Source of the DNA: Mycolicibacterium sp. S2-37
GTDB lineage: Bacteria > Actinomycetota > Actinomycetes > Mycobacteriales > Mycobacteriaceae
Direction of reading: 5' to 3'
NCBI RefSeq assembly: GCF_017352375.1
Contig: NZ_JAFEVR010000004.1
Span: forward strand, 496,001-560,000
Length of the DNA: 64,000 nucleotides
The notes under the pieces were generated by a model. That model had not been told where the DNA came from. It ran no database searches and saw only the letters and a list, made by a program, of their open reading frames with translations. A program made the translations under genes and the position numbers. This document shows positions 44,210-53,065 of the stretch, in pieces. Positions within the stretch are counted from its first letter, which is position 1. The number at the start of each line of letters is the position of its first letter.

Positions 44210-44866
44210 GTGGTCGCACACATCACCGAAGGCACCGCGTTCGACAGGAACGGTCGCCCCTTCCGCCGGCGCAACTATTTGCCCGGAATCCTCACCATCG
44301 CGACCCTTGCGGTGGTGTCGATGGTGGTGTGGTTGATCGCGCTCAACCAGCAGCCGGACATTCCCGCCGCGGCCGTGTGCAATCAACCGCCGCCGGCCCC
44401 CGCCACCGGGCCGCCGCCTCCGCCCCTGGGCAAACAGATTCCGCGCGAGGAGATGGCGGGCATCATGCCGGCGAAGCTGGTCGACACGAGGATCCGGGTG
44501 CTCAACGCCAGCGGGCAGGGCGGCCAGGCCGGCGAGGTGGCCGGTGAGCTGCGCGACCTCGGGTTCGAGTCACCGGAGGCGGCCAACGATCCGATCTACA
44601 GCACCGTCCGCCTGGAGTGCCAGGGTCAGATCCGTTTCGGGCCGTCCGGACGCGCCGCCGCGGCGGCGGTGTGGCTGGTCGCGCCCTGCACCGAACTGTT
44701 CGAGGATGAGCGGCCCGACGCCACCGTCGACCTGGCCATCGGCACCGAGTTCTCCGAGCTGAGCAGCAGCGAAGACATCGAGGCGGTACTGACCAGCCTG
44801 CGTCCGGACGCCACCGCCCCCGCCGACTCCGCGCTCATCACCCGCATCCACAACGGCACCTGCTGA
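44210..44866 (+). CDS. cei: envelope integrity protein Cei
   Basis: 218 residues. One membrane segment (YLPGILTIATLAVVSMVVWLIAL) near the N-terminus, a proline-rich linker, then an extracytoplasmic LytR-C-type domain (IRVLNASGQGGQAGEVAGELRDLGFE) to the C-terminus. Cei (Rv2700) is needed for envelope integrity, metal and antibiotic tolerance and virulence in M. tuberculosis. Cys in VCNQ, LECQ, APCT and the final Cys may form disulfides. GTG 44210 start; see the CRP site and -10 element upstream. Confidence 0.93.
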   Translation: MVAHITEGTAFDRNGRPFRRRNYLPGILTIATLAVVSMVVWLIALNQQPDIPAAAVCNQPPPAPATGPPPPPLGKQIPREEMAGIMPAKLVDTRIRVLNASGQGGQAGEVAGELRDLGFESPEAANDPIYSTVRLECQGQIRFGPSGRAAAAAVWLVAPCTELFEDERPDATVDLAIGTEFSELSSSEDIEAVLTSLRPDATAPADSALITRIHNGTC

Positions 44867-44869
44867 GGG

Positions 44870-45730
44870 TCACGACACGCCGACCCGGGCCAGCACGTCC
44901 GCGAGTCCGTCGGCCACTCCGGGCGCCGCGGCGATCACCAGCCCGTCGCCGCCCACCGCGCCGGCAGGAGTCGGCAGCTGCACCCGCGCACCCGCCTCGG
45001 CGGCGATCAATGCCCCGGCCGCCCAGTCCCAGACGTTGACGCCGTCCTCGTAATACGCGTCCAGCCGGCCTGCGGCCACCATGCACAGATCCAGCGCGCA
45101 CGACCCGATCCGACGTACGTCGCGCACATGGGGCAGCACGCCCACCAGGATCTCGGCCTGTTCGCGTCGCCGCTGCGGCGCATACGCGAAGCCGGTCCCC
45201 AGCAGGGCCAGGGACAGCTCGCCGACGCCACTGCAGCGCAGCGGCGTCGCCACGGTGCCCGACGTCATCGACGCCCCGGCCCCGCGGGCCGCCGAATACA
45301 CCACGTGGTTGGCGACGTCGGCGACGGCGCCGGCTACCGACTCGCCGTCGCGCTGTACGGCCACCGAGACCGCGTACGCCCAGATGTCGTAGACGAAGTT
45401 CACCGTCCCGTCGATGGGATCGAGCACCCAGGTCAGCTGGCCGGCCGCGGCATCGGCCGTCCCGCCCTCCTCCTCGCCCAGGATCTGGTCCCCGGGCCGC
45501 AGCTCTGCCAGCCGCTCGCGCAGCAGCCGCTCGGTCTCGGTGTCGACGACGGTGACCGGATCGGTCGGGGTGCTCTTCGCCGCGACGGCATCGGACCCGG
45601 TGCCCGCGGCCGCCGCCCCGAACACCTCATCGCGGCGCCGGCGGACGAACGCCGCCGCCTCGGTCGCCAACTGCTGCGCCACCTCCCGAAGCGCCCGTGG
45701 GTCGTCACCGTCTCCTGCACCGTCGCTCAC
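44870..45730 (-). CDS. suhB: inositol-1-monophosphatase SuhB
   Basis: 286 residues. Metal-binding motifs GEEEGG, WVLDPIDGTVNFVYDIW and WDWAAGALIAAEAGA are intact. It dephosphorylates myo-inositol-1-phosphate, supplying inositol for phosphatidylinositol, mannosides and mycothiol. GTG 45730 start. It converges with cei (3-bp gap) and diverges from ppgK. Corresponds to Rv2701c. Confidence 0.93.
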   Translation of the reverse strand: MSDGAGDGDDPRALREVAQQLATEAAAFVRRRRDEVFGAAAAGTGSDAVAAKSTPTDPVTVVDTETERLLRERLAELRPGDQILGEEEGGTADAAAGQLTWVLDPIDGTVNFVYDIWAYAVSVAVQRDGESVAGAVADVANHVVYSAARGAGASMTSGTVATPLRCSGVGELSLALLGTGFAYAPQRRREQAEILVGVLPHVRDVRRIGSCALDLCMVAAGRLDAYYEDGVNVWDWAAGALIAAEAGARVQLPTPAGAVGGDGLVIAAAPGVADGLADVLARVGVS

Positions 45731-45856
45731 ATCTGCAATCGCACCATGCCGCGCCGGAATTGTCTGCGGCGAGGTGACCGACAGCCACGCACCGTGAGGG
45801 GCGAACCACTAGTGTGTCTAGCGCGTACCCGCCGGGTCGATCTGCATAGGAGCGTC

Positions 45857-46666
45857 ATGACCGCCACCGAATCGCCCGTCGCCGAACCCGCCGCGGAGGG
45901 CAGCCCGCCGCGTCAGGGTTTCGGCATCGACGTCGGCGGTAGCGGCGTCAAGGGCGGCATCGTCGACCTGGCCACCGGCGCGTTGATCGGCGAACGGTTC
46001 AAACTGCCCACCCCACAGCCGGCCACGCCGGATGCGGTGGCCGCCACGATCGCCGCGGTGGTCCGGGAGTTCGGCTGGACCGGCAAACTCGGCGTGACCT
46101 ATCCCGGCGTGGTCACCCACGGCGTCGTCCACACCGCCGCCAACGTCGACAAGTCCTGGCTGGGGGTCAATGCCCGCGACGTGTTCAGCAGCGCCCTCGA
46201 CGGCCAGCCGGTCACCGTGCTCAACGACGCCGACGCCGCCGGCCTTGCCGAGGAACGCTACGGCGCAGGCAAGGACAACACCGGGGTCATCGTGCTGCTG
46301 ACCTTCGGAACCGGGATCGGGTCGGCGGTGATCCACAACGGAATCCTGCTGCCGAACACCGAGTTCGGCCACCTCGAGGTCGGCGGCAAAGAAGCCGAGC
46401 ACCGTGCGGCGTCGTCGGTCAAGGAGCGCAAGGACTGGAGCTACGAGCGCTGGACCGTCGAGGTCACCAAGGTGCTCGTCGCGATCGAGAACGCCATCTG
46501 GCCGGACCTGTTCATCGCAGGCGGCGGCATCAGCCGCAAGGCGGACAAGTGGGTGCCACTGCTGACCAACCGCACCCCGGTCGTGGCTGCGGCCCTGCAG
46601 AACACCGCGGGGATCGTGGGCGCGGCGATGGCCGCCGAGGTCGACGTCACGGCTACCAACCGGTAA
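45857..46666 (+). CDS. ppgK: polyphosphate glucokinase
   Basis: 269 residues. ROK-type phosphate loop [18 protein letters not shown] near residue 22, [11 protein letters not shown] with the catalytic Asp, [12 protein letters not shown] and [15 protein letters not shown]. It phosphorylates glucose using polyphosphate or ATP. ATG 45857 has TAGGAGCG upstream; TAGTGT at 45810-45815 may be its -10. Corresponds to Rv2702, just before sigA as here. Confidence 0.94.
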   Translation: MTATESPVAEPAAEGSPPRQGFGIDVGGSGVKGGIVDLATGALIGERFKLPTPQPATPDAVAATIAAVVREFGWTGKLGVTYPGVVTHGVVHTAANVDKSWLGVNARDVFSSALDGQPVTVLNDADAAGLAEERYGAGKDNTGVIVLLTFGTGIGSAVIHNGILLPNTEFGHLEVGGKEAEHRAASSVKERKDWSYERWTVEVTKVLVAIENAIWPDLFIAGGGISRKADKWVPLLTNRTPVVAAALQNTAGIVGAAMAAEVDVTATNR

Positions 46667-46723
46667 CCTCCGCCGACCCGCCCGGGATTCGTCGCACGGC
46701 GCGGTAGCACTCCACTCTGTCGT

Positions 46724-46729
46724 TACAAT
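46724..46729 (+). promoter_or_regulatory. probable sigA promoter -10
   Basis: TACAAT differs from TATAAT at one base and lies about 160 bp before the sigA start. No clear -35 is seen, which is common in mycobacteria. It is the only strong -10 in the 220-bp ppgK-sigA gap, which otherwise shows no gene. Confidence 0.55.
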
Positions 46730-46886
46730 GGTCTGCGGCGGCCGCCAACCGAATAGCGGCAGATATCCCGAGCTAGAGATAACGCCAGTATTCGAAACAG
46801 CCGATGCTTTCGGTGGTGCCCAACCCCCGCCCACGCGAGGGAATCCAGGGTGCGCACCGGAAACATGCGAGACCGAAAGGGTGTAC

Positions 46887-48335
46887 GTGGCAGTCACAAA
46901 GCCAAGCCCGGCAACCGAAGAGCCGGTGAAGCGCACCGCCACCAAGACTCCCGCGAAAAAGACGCCGGCGGCGAAGACCGCTGCGAAGTCCGCGACCGGA
47001 GCGGCGCCTGCCAAGCGGGCCGCCAAGGCCACCGCCAGCAAGCGGGCGGCGAAGTCGACCGGCCCGGCCACCCGGGGCCGCGCCAAGAAGGCGACCGCGC
47101 CTGAAGCGGGGGCCGACGGAGTCGTCGACGAAGAACTCGACTCGACCGACGAACTCGAAGCCGAGCCGGGCGACGACCTGGAGACCATCGAGACCGACGA
47201 CATCGAACTCGACGATCTGGAGACCGACGACGACGAGCCTGCGGTCGTCGCCGGCGCCGCCGCACCCGCCAAAGGCGTGGTGATCGCGGCCCCGGCCACC
47301 GAGGACGAGGAGATCGCCGAGCCGTCCGAGAAGGACAAGGCCTCCGGCGACTTCGTCTGGGACGAGGAGGAGTCCGAGGCGCTGCGGCAGGCCCGCAAGG
47401 ACGCCGAGCTCACCGCATCGGCGGATTCCGTCCGCGCCTACCTGAAGCAGATCGGCAAGGTCGCGCTGCTCAACGCGGAGGAGGAGGTCGAACTCGCCAA
47501 GCGGATCGAGGCCGGCCTGTTCGCCACCCAGAAGCTCGCCGAGCTCGCCGACCGGGGCGAGAAGCTGCCGGTGCAGCAGCGCCGCGACATGCAGTGGATC
47601 TGCCGCGACGGCGACCGCGCGAAGAACCACCTGCTCGAGGCGAACCTGCGCCTGGTGGTGTCGCTGGCCAAGCGCTACACCGGCCGCGGCATGGCGTTCC
47701 TCGACCTCATCCAGGAGGGCAATCTCGGCCTGATCCGTGCCGTCGAGAAGTTCGACTACACCAAGGGCTACAAGTTCTCCACCTACGCGACCTGGTGGAT
47801 CCGTCAGGCCATCACCCGGGCCATGGCCGACCAGGCCCGGACCATCCGCATCCCGGTGCACATGGTCGAGGTGATCAACAAGCTGGGCCGTATCCAGCGC
47901 GAGCTGCTGCAGGACCTGGGCCGCGAACCCACTCCCGAAGAGCTCGCCAAGGAGATGGACATCACGCCGGAGAAGGTGCTGGAGATTCAGCAGTACGCGC
48001 GTGAGCCCATCTCCCTGGACCAGACCATCGGTGACGAAGGCGACAGCCAGCTCGGCGACTTCATCGAGGACTCCGAGGCTGTGGTGGCCGTCGACGCCGT
48101 GTCGTTCACCCTGCTGCAGGATCAGCTGCAGTCGGTGCTCGAGACGCTGTCCGAACGTGAGGCCGGCGTCGTGCGGCTGCGGTTCGGGCTGACCGACGGG
48201 CAGCCACGGACCCTGGACGAGATCGGCCAGGTCTACGGCGTCACGCGCGAGCGGATCCGCCAGATCGAGTCCAAGACGATGAGCAAGCTGCGCCACCCGA
48301 GCCGGTCTCAGGTGCTGCGCGACTACCTCGACTGA
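46887..48335 (+). CDS. sigA: primary sigma factor SigA
   Basis: 482 residues. A lysine/alanine-rich then acidic N-terminal extension (about 1-180) precedes region 1.2 and region 2 ([61 protein letters not shown], from about residue 247), region 3, and region 4 with the -35 helix-turn-helix [20 protein letters not shown] (about 441-460). Essential housekeeping sigma factor. GTG 46887 was chosen by analogy with M. smegmatis SigA; an in-frame GTG lies two codons before. Corresponds to Rv2703. Confidence 0.95.
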   Translation: MAVTKPSPATEEPVKRTATKTPAKKTPAAKTAAKSATGAAPAKRAAKATASKRAAKSTGPATRGRAKKATAPEAGADGVVDEELDSTDELEAEPGDDLETIETDDIELDDLETDDDEPAVVAGAAAPAKGVVIAAPATEDEEIAEPSEKDKASGDFVWDEEESEALRQARKDAELTASADSVRAYLKQIGKVALLNAEEEVELAKRIEAGLFATQKLAELADRGEKLPVQQRRDMQWICRDGDRAKNHLLEANLRLVVSLAKRYTGRGMAFLDLIQEGNLGLIRAVEKFDYTKGYKFSTYATWWIRQAITRAMADQARTIRIPVHMVEVINKLGRIQRELLQDLGREPTPEELAKEMDITPEKVLEIQQYAREPISLDQTIGDEGDSQLGDFIEDSEAVVAVDAVSFTLLQDQLQSVLETLSEREAGVVRLRFGLTDGQPRTLDEIGQVYGVTRERIRQIESKTMSKLRHPSRSQVLRDYLD

Positions 48336-48338
48336 TCC

Positions 48339-49430
48339 ATGGCGAAGCCTCCGAGGGTGCCGCCCCAGCGGGTGGTCCGGGCGGTCGACCGCGTCCGCGC
48401 CGGCCTGCAGCGGGTACACCGCTCGACGGTGCCGGGCAACATCGCACTGCTCGAACTGGCGACCGGCGCATGGACCACCGCGGCCCTCTACTCGGCGGCC
48501 CGGCTGGGCATCGCCGACCAGCTCGCCTCGGGCCCGGCCACGGCCAACGACGTCGCGGCGCGCATCGGCGCCGACCCCGACGGGGTCTACCGCCTGATGC
48601 GGGCGCTGGCCGGCCGCGGTGTCCTGACCCATCGGGCGGACGGCCGGTTCTCGCTCACCCGCGTCGGGGAGGCGCTGCGATCGGACGCCGACGGCTCGCT
48701 GCGCGACATGATCCTGTTCATCGGGCACCCGATCCGCTGGGCGGACTGGGGCAATCTCGAGCATTCGGTGCGCACCGGTCAGACCGCGTTCGCCGAACTG
48801 CACGGGGCGCCGTTCTTCTCCTACCTCGCGACCGATCCCGAGTTCGCCGAGGTATTCAACCGGGCGATGACGGCCGGCAGCGGCCTGGCCGACCAGGTGG
48901 CGCTGAGCCGGTACGACTTCACCGGCTTCCGGCTCGTCGTCGATGTCGGCGGCGGCCACGGAGCGATCCTGAGCACCATCCTGCGCAGTGCGCCCGAGGC
49001 GCGCGGAGTGTTGTTCGACCTGCCCGCGGTGGTGCAGAACGCGGGTCCGACGTTCACCGCCGCCGGCGTCGCCGACCGAGCCTCGACCGTCGGGGGCTCG
49101 TTCATGGAATCGGTGCCTGATGGCGGCGACGCCTACGTGCTCAAGAACATCATCCACGACTGGCAGGACGAGGATGCGGTGCGCATCCTGCGCAACATCC
49201 GCACCGCGATCGGCGCCGGCGGCAAACTCCTGCTCCTGGAGATGGTGCTGCCCGAGCGGGCAGACTCGTTCATCGGGCACCTGCTCGATCTCGAGATGCT
49301 GGTCGCCGCCGGCGGTCGCGAACGCACCCGCGCCGAGTATGCGAATCTGTTGTCACGCAGCGGTTTTCGACTCACCCGCGTGGTCGATACGGTGACCCCG
49401 CTTTCAATCGTCGAAGCGGAGCCGGTCTGA
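48339..49430 (+). CDS. class I SAM-dependent O-methyltransferase
   Basis: 363 residues. A winged-helix dimerisation domain (about 30-110, with DQLASGPATANDVAARIGADPDGVYRLMRALAGRGVL) leads to the methyltransferase domain with VVDVGGGHGAILSTILRSAPEARGVLFDLPAV and the catalytic His in NIIHDWQDEDAVRILRN. This is the plant COMT/bacterial small-molecule O-methyltransferase family. The substrate is unknown. ATG 48339 is 4 nt after the sigA stop. Not at this place in the M. tuberculosis order I recall. Confidence 0.87.
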   Translation: MAKPPRVPPQRVVRAVDRVRAGLQRVHRSTVPGNIALLELATGAWTTAALYSAARLGIADQLASGPATANDVAARIGADPDGVYRLMRALAGRGVLTHRADGRFSLTRVGEALRSDADGSLRDMILFIGHPIRWADWGNLEHSVRTGQTAFAELHGAPFFSYLATDPEFAEVFNRAMTAGSGLADQVALSRYDFTGFRLVVDVGGGHGAILSTILRSAPEARGVLFDLPAVVQNAGPTFTAAGVADRASTVGGSFMESVPDGGDAYVLKNIIHDWQDEDAVRILRNIRTAIGAGGKLLLLEMVLPERADSFIGHLLDLEMLVAAGGRERTRAEYANLLSRSGFRLTRVVDTVTPLSIVEAEPV

Positions 49431-49468
49431 TCTCATGCCGCTGAGCGTGTCCGGCGCGTCCGGGCGGG

Positions 49469-49485
49469 TATAAGCGGAGCTTATA
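49469..49485. promoter_or_regulatory. candidate LysR-type regulator box
   Basis: TATAAGC-GGA-GCTTATA, a perfect 7-3-7 inverted repeat containing TAAGC-N3-GCTTA, a T-N11-A LysR box. It is 82 bp before the permease start. The only LysR gene nearby (52127) is in the operon, so it is the likely binder. Confidence 0.68.
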
Positions 49486-49567
49486 GCGGGCTAGTCGAAA
49501 CCCGTCTTCTGTTGAGCGCTCGTCGGTGATTGGCTTCACACGACCGCCCGCTCATCGAGGAGCCCCC

Positions 49568-50929
49568 ATGATCGTCTTGCACGCGACCATCGCCATCGCC
49601 GCAGTGGTCGGCCTGATCATCGCTCTGAAGGTCGACCCGGTCATCTCCCTGGTGGTGGGCTCGCTGTACCTGGGTCTGGCGTCCGGCCTCGGCCTGGAGT
49701 CAACCATCACCGCGATCATCGACGGATTCGGCAACATCATGGCCGAGGTCGGCCTCTTGATCGGCTTCGGAGTGTTGATCGGAGCCCTGCTGTATTCCAT
49801 GGGCGCACTGCAACGACTGGTGCTCCTACTGATTCGCGTTCTCGGACCCAAGCGGTTGCCGTACGCCATGGCCGTCGCACTCACCACTGTCTTCCCCTCG
49901 ATCTACGTCGACGTCCAACTCGTGCTGGCCGCTCCCCTGGCCCGCTCGGCGGCTCCGCAACTCGGCCGGAACGGCCTCGGTCTGCTGGCCGGCGCGCTGA
50001 CGGCGGGCATCCTGGTTGGTTACGTCTTCGTCGTCCCGGGACTCGGGACCGTGTCCATCGCCGGCCTCCTGGACATCCCGCTGGCGACGATGCTCGGCTA
50101 CGGGTTGATCATCGGCACCCTGACGGTGTTCATCACCGTCCTGCTCTTCAGCTTGATGGTGCGATTCGGTTTCTGGAACCCGGACAAGGACGAGCATGCG
50201 TCGGAGGCGCTGCTCGAGGAGGAAGCGCTGGCCGCCGACATGACGGACGCTGACGGCGAGTCCGACCGGCGCCTGCCGCCGCTGTTCGTCGCCCTGCTTC
50301 CGGTGATCGTTCCGCTGGTGATGATCGCGTTCGGCGCGATCGCCGACGCTGCCGGTTTCTCGACGTCGCTGATCGCCTTCATCGGCAACCCGGTGTTCGC
50401 TCTGTTCGTCGGCCTGGTGGGCGCCTACGTTCTGGCGAAGGTCAGCATGGACCGCGACCACACGGACGAGGCGATGAACAAGGGCTTCAACACCATGGGC
50501 CAGATCCTGCTGATCACCGGCGTGGGCGGATCGCTGGGCGAGGTGATCTCGTCGACCGACCTGCAGGATGTGCTCGGGAACCTGTTCTCCGCAGAGGCGG
50601 GCGCACCGATCATCGTCAGCATCCTGCTGGCGTGGCTGATCGCGGCAGTGCTGCACCTGGCGATCGGGTCGATCTCCGTCGCGGCGATCACCGCGTCGGG
50701 AATCATCGGCCCGGTCCTTGGCGGGCTCGGTGCGCCGGTCGTCATTATCGGCCTGGCCATCGGCGCGGGAGCGCTGTTCGCACTACAGGTGAACAGCAAC
50801 TTCTTCTGGATGTTCCAAACCCTGCTCGGAGTCACCACCCGCGGGGCGCTCAAGGCGCTGACCTTCGTCACCGCGCTGGCATCGGTCGTCGCGTTACCCC
50901 TGATCGCCGCCCTCAGCCTTGTCATCTAA
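49568..50929 (+). CDS. GntP-family organic-acid permease
   Basis: 453 residues with about twelve membrane segments. Family stretches are VDPVISLVVGSLYLGLASGLG, TTVFPSIYVDVQLVLAAPLARSAA, LLITGVGGSLGEVI and IGSISVAAITASGIIGPVLGGLG. GntP transporters import gluconate or related sugar or hydroxy-carboxylic acids with H+; the exact substrate is unknown. ATG 49568 has GAGGAG upstream. First gene of a four-gene cluster with CoA-transferase, LysR and CitE-RidA. A LysR box precedes it. Confidence 0.88.
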   Translation: MIVLHATIAIAAVVGLIIALKVDPVISLVVGSLYLGLASGLGLESTITAIIDGFGNIMAEVGLLIGFGVLIGALLYSMGALQRLVLLLIRVLGPKRLPYAMAVALTTVFPSIYVDVQLVLAAPLARSAAPQLGRNGLGLLAGALTAGILVGYVFVVPGLGTVSIAGLLDIPLATMLGYGLIIGTLTVFITVLLFSLMVRFGFWNPDKDEHASEALLEEEALAADMTDADGESDRRLPPLFVALLPVIVPLVMIAFGAIADAAGFSTSLIAFIGNPVFALFVGLVGAYVLAKVSMDRDHTDEAMNKGFNTMGQILLITGVGGSLGEVISSTDLQDVLGNLFSAEAGAPIIVSILLAWLIAAVLHLAIGSISVAAITASGIIGPVLGGLGAPVVIIGLAIGAGALFALQVNSNFFWMFQTLLGVTTRGALKALTFVTALASVVALPLIAALSLVI

Positions 50930-50945
50930 ATCCTCGAGGAGCGTC

Positions 50946-52121
50946 ATGCAACCGCTTCGCGGTGTCACCGTCGTATCGCTGGAACAAGCCATCGCCGCGC
51001 CCTACGCGAGCCGACACCTGGCCGACCTCGGTGCCCGGGTGATCAAATTGGAGCGACCGGGCACCGGCGACTTCGCACGTGGCTACGACACCCGGGTCAA
51101 CGGGTTGAGCAGTCACTTCGTGTGGACCAACCGAAACAAGGAATCGCTGACGGTCGACTTCAAGGACCCACGGGGCGCCGAGGTCGTCCGTCGACTGTTG
51201 GCCGACGCCGATGTCTTCCTGCAGAACCTCGCCCCCGGCGCGACGGGCCGGGCGGGGCTCGGGGCCGCCGAGTTGCAGCGAAGCAACCCCAGATTGATCG
51301 TCTGCGACATCTCCGGATACGGGCTCGGCGGGCCATACGAGACGATGAAGGCCTACGACTTGATGGTGCAGAGCGAAGCCGGGCTGCTGTCGGTCACCGG
51401 CGCGGGGGAAGACATGGCCAAGGTCGGCATCTCGGTGTCCGACATCGCGGCCGGAATGTACGCCTACAGCTCGATCCTGGCTGCGCTGATCGAACGCGGC
51501 ACCACCGGTCACGGCGCCCACCTCGATGTGTCGATGCTCGAAGCGACAGTGGAGTGGATGGGATTTCCGCTCTACTACAGCTTCGACGGCGCCCCACCGC
51601 CGCCGCGTGCCGGCGCCGCGCACGCGACCATCTACCCCTACGGCCCGTACACCGCCGGCGACGGGACGACGGTGATGATGGCCATCCAGAACGAACGCGA
51701 GTGGGCGGCGTTCTGCGATCGCTTCCTCGGTGACGCGTCGATCGCCACCCGCGAGGAGTACAGCACCAACTACCAACGCAATCACCACCGCGAGACGCTC
51801 GCACCCATCATCGCCGACCGCTTCTCCCAACTCAGCGGGCGCGATGCGATGGCCGCCCTGGCCGCGGTACCGGTCGCCTACGCGCGGGTGAACACGATGA
51901 GTGACGTGTGGGCGCATCCACAGTTGGCCGCCCGGAACCGCTGGCGGACCGTCGGCACGTCGGCGGGCGACGTTCCGGCATTGCGACCGCCAGGTCTGGT
52001 CGACGACGATCCGCGTATGGAGCCCGTGCCCGCTTTGGGCCAGCACACCCGACCCATCCTGTACGAGCTCGGATACTCCGGCGAGGAGATCGACGCGTTG
52101 CACACCGACGGCGTCGTCTGA
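50946..52121 (+). CDS. CaiB/BaiF (class III) CoA-transferase
   Basis: 391 residues. Family marks: GVTVVSLEQAIAAPYASRHLADLGARVIKLERPGTGDFAR at the start and AYDLMVQSEAGLLSVTG, where Asp138 is in the position of the catalytic aspartate that carries the acyl anhydride. It moves CoA between acids, typically activating a substrate such as citramalate, itaconate, oxalate or carnitine. It begins 16 nt after the permease stop, with GAGGAG upstream. Paired with the CitE-like lyase, it fits acid activation before cleavage (inference). Confidence 0.9.
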   Translation: MQPLRGVTVVSLEQAIAAPYASRHLADLGARVIKLERPGTGDFARGYDTRVNGLSSHFVWTNRNKESLTVDFKDPRGAEVVRRLLADADVFLQNLAPGATGRAGLGAAELQRSNPRLIVCDISGYGLGGPYETMKAYDLMVQSEAGLLSVTGAGEDMAKVGISVSDIAAGMYAYSSILAALIERGTTGHGAHLDVSMLEATVEWMGFPLYYSFDGAPPPPRAGAAHATIYPYGPYTAGDGTTVMMAIQNEREWAAFCDRFLGDASIATREEYSTNYQRNHHRETLAPIIADRFSQLSGRDAMAALAAVPVAYARVNTMSDVWAHPQLAARNRWRTVGTSAGDVPALRPPGLVDDDPRMEPVPALGQHTRPILYELGYSGEEIDALHTDGVV

Positions 52122-52126
52122 CCCCG

Positions 52127-53065
52127 GTGGACATCACCGAATTGCGATACCTGATCGCGGTTGTCGACGCGGGCAGTCTTTCCCGGGCGGCCACCGCCCT
52201 GCAGATCTCGCAGCCCGCGTTGAGCCAGCGGATGACACACCTCGAGGACGAGCTCGGCGTCCGACTCCTCGACCGCGGTCCGCGCGGTGTGACCGCCACC
52301 GAGGCCGGCCAGGATTTCTACCGGGACGCACACCGCATGGTGCGGCAATTCGACCAGCTGTCGCGGGCGGTGTCCGATCACCATCAGATTCGCGGGCTGG
52401 TGGCGGTCGGACTGCCTTCGGCGGTCGCGAGCCAGCTTGCCGCGCCGCTGTATTCGTGGACCCGCCAGCGAGTGCCCGGTGTACGGCTCGAGTTGTTCGA
52501 GTCGATGAGCGGCTACATCGAGGAGCTGTTCGACCGTGGCCGAATGGATCTCGCGGTGGTGTACCGCGATCAGCCCCGTGAGCGGCCCGACGACGTCGCG
52601 CTGTACTCCGAGGAGCTTTACCTCGTCGGTTACCCCGGCCGGCCCGTCCATTCCGACACCACGGTTCGCCTGCCGGAACTCTCCGACGTACCGCTGGTCG
52701 CGCCCGGGATCCGAAGCAGCCTACGAGCGTTGATTGAGCGGGCCCTGCGCGACCATCAGATCAGCCCGACGGTGGTGGCCGACGTCGAGTCGTTGAGCAC
52801 CATGGTCCGGATCGCCCAGACCGGCGACGCGTGCGCGCTGCTGCCCTTGTCGAGCGCCACTGTAGCGTCGGTGCCGATACGGCGGGTCATCGAACCTACG
52901 CTGCAGCGATTCGCCATGGTGCGCACCGCGAATGAGCTGTCCGCCCCGCGTGAAGCTGTCGACGCCGTTCGCCGGGGCATCGCCGAGGTTACGCGCGAGC
53001 TGGCGCACGCGCGGAAGTGGCCGGGCATCCGAATGGCCGAAACCGTTGAGAGACAACATGATTGA
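52127..53065 (+). CDS. LysR-type transcriptional regulator
   Basis: 312 residues. The N-terminal winged helix reads DITELRYLIAVVDAGSLSRAATALQISQPALSQRMTHLEDELGVRLLDRGPRG, followed by the periplasmic-binding-like effector domain. It is inside the operon, not divergent as LysR genes usually are. GTG 52127 is 5 nt after the CoA-transferase stop. It probably senses the imported acid or a CoA product and acts at the box at 49469-49485. Its stop overlaps the next start by 8 nt. Confidence 0.9.
   Translation: MDITELRYLIAVVDAGSLSRAATALQISQPALSQRMTHLEDELGVRLLDRGPRGVTATEAGQDFYRDAHRMVRQFDQLSRAVSDHHQIRGLVAVGLPSAVASQLAAPLYSWTRQRVPGVRLELFESMSGYIEELFDRGRMDLAVVYRDQPRERPDDVALYSEELYLVGYPGRPVHSDTTVRLPELSDVPLVAPGIRSSLRALIERALRDHQISPTVVADVESLSTMVRIAQTGDACALLPLSSATVASVPIRRVIEPTLQRFAMVRTANELSAPREAVDAVRRGIAEVTRELAHARKWPGIRMAETVERQHD

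Noticed and set aside
46667..46886. Possible small RNA or short gene in the ppgK-sigA gap
   Set aside because: Only a -10-like TACAAT and an open frame continuous with sigA are visible; nothing supports a separate gene.
46773..49280. 835-codon minus-strand open frame across sigA
   Set aside because: It mirrors the sigA coding sequence, which is unambiguous.
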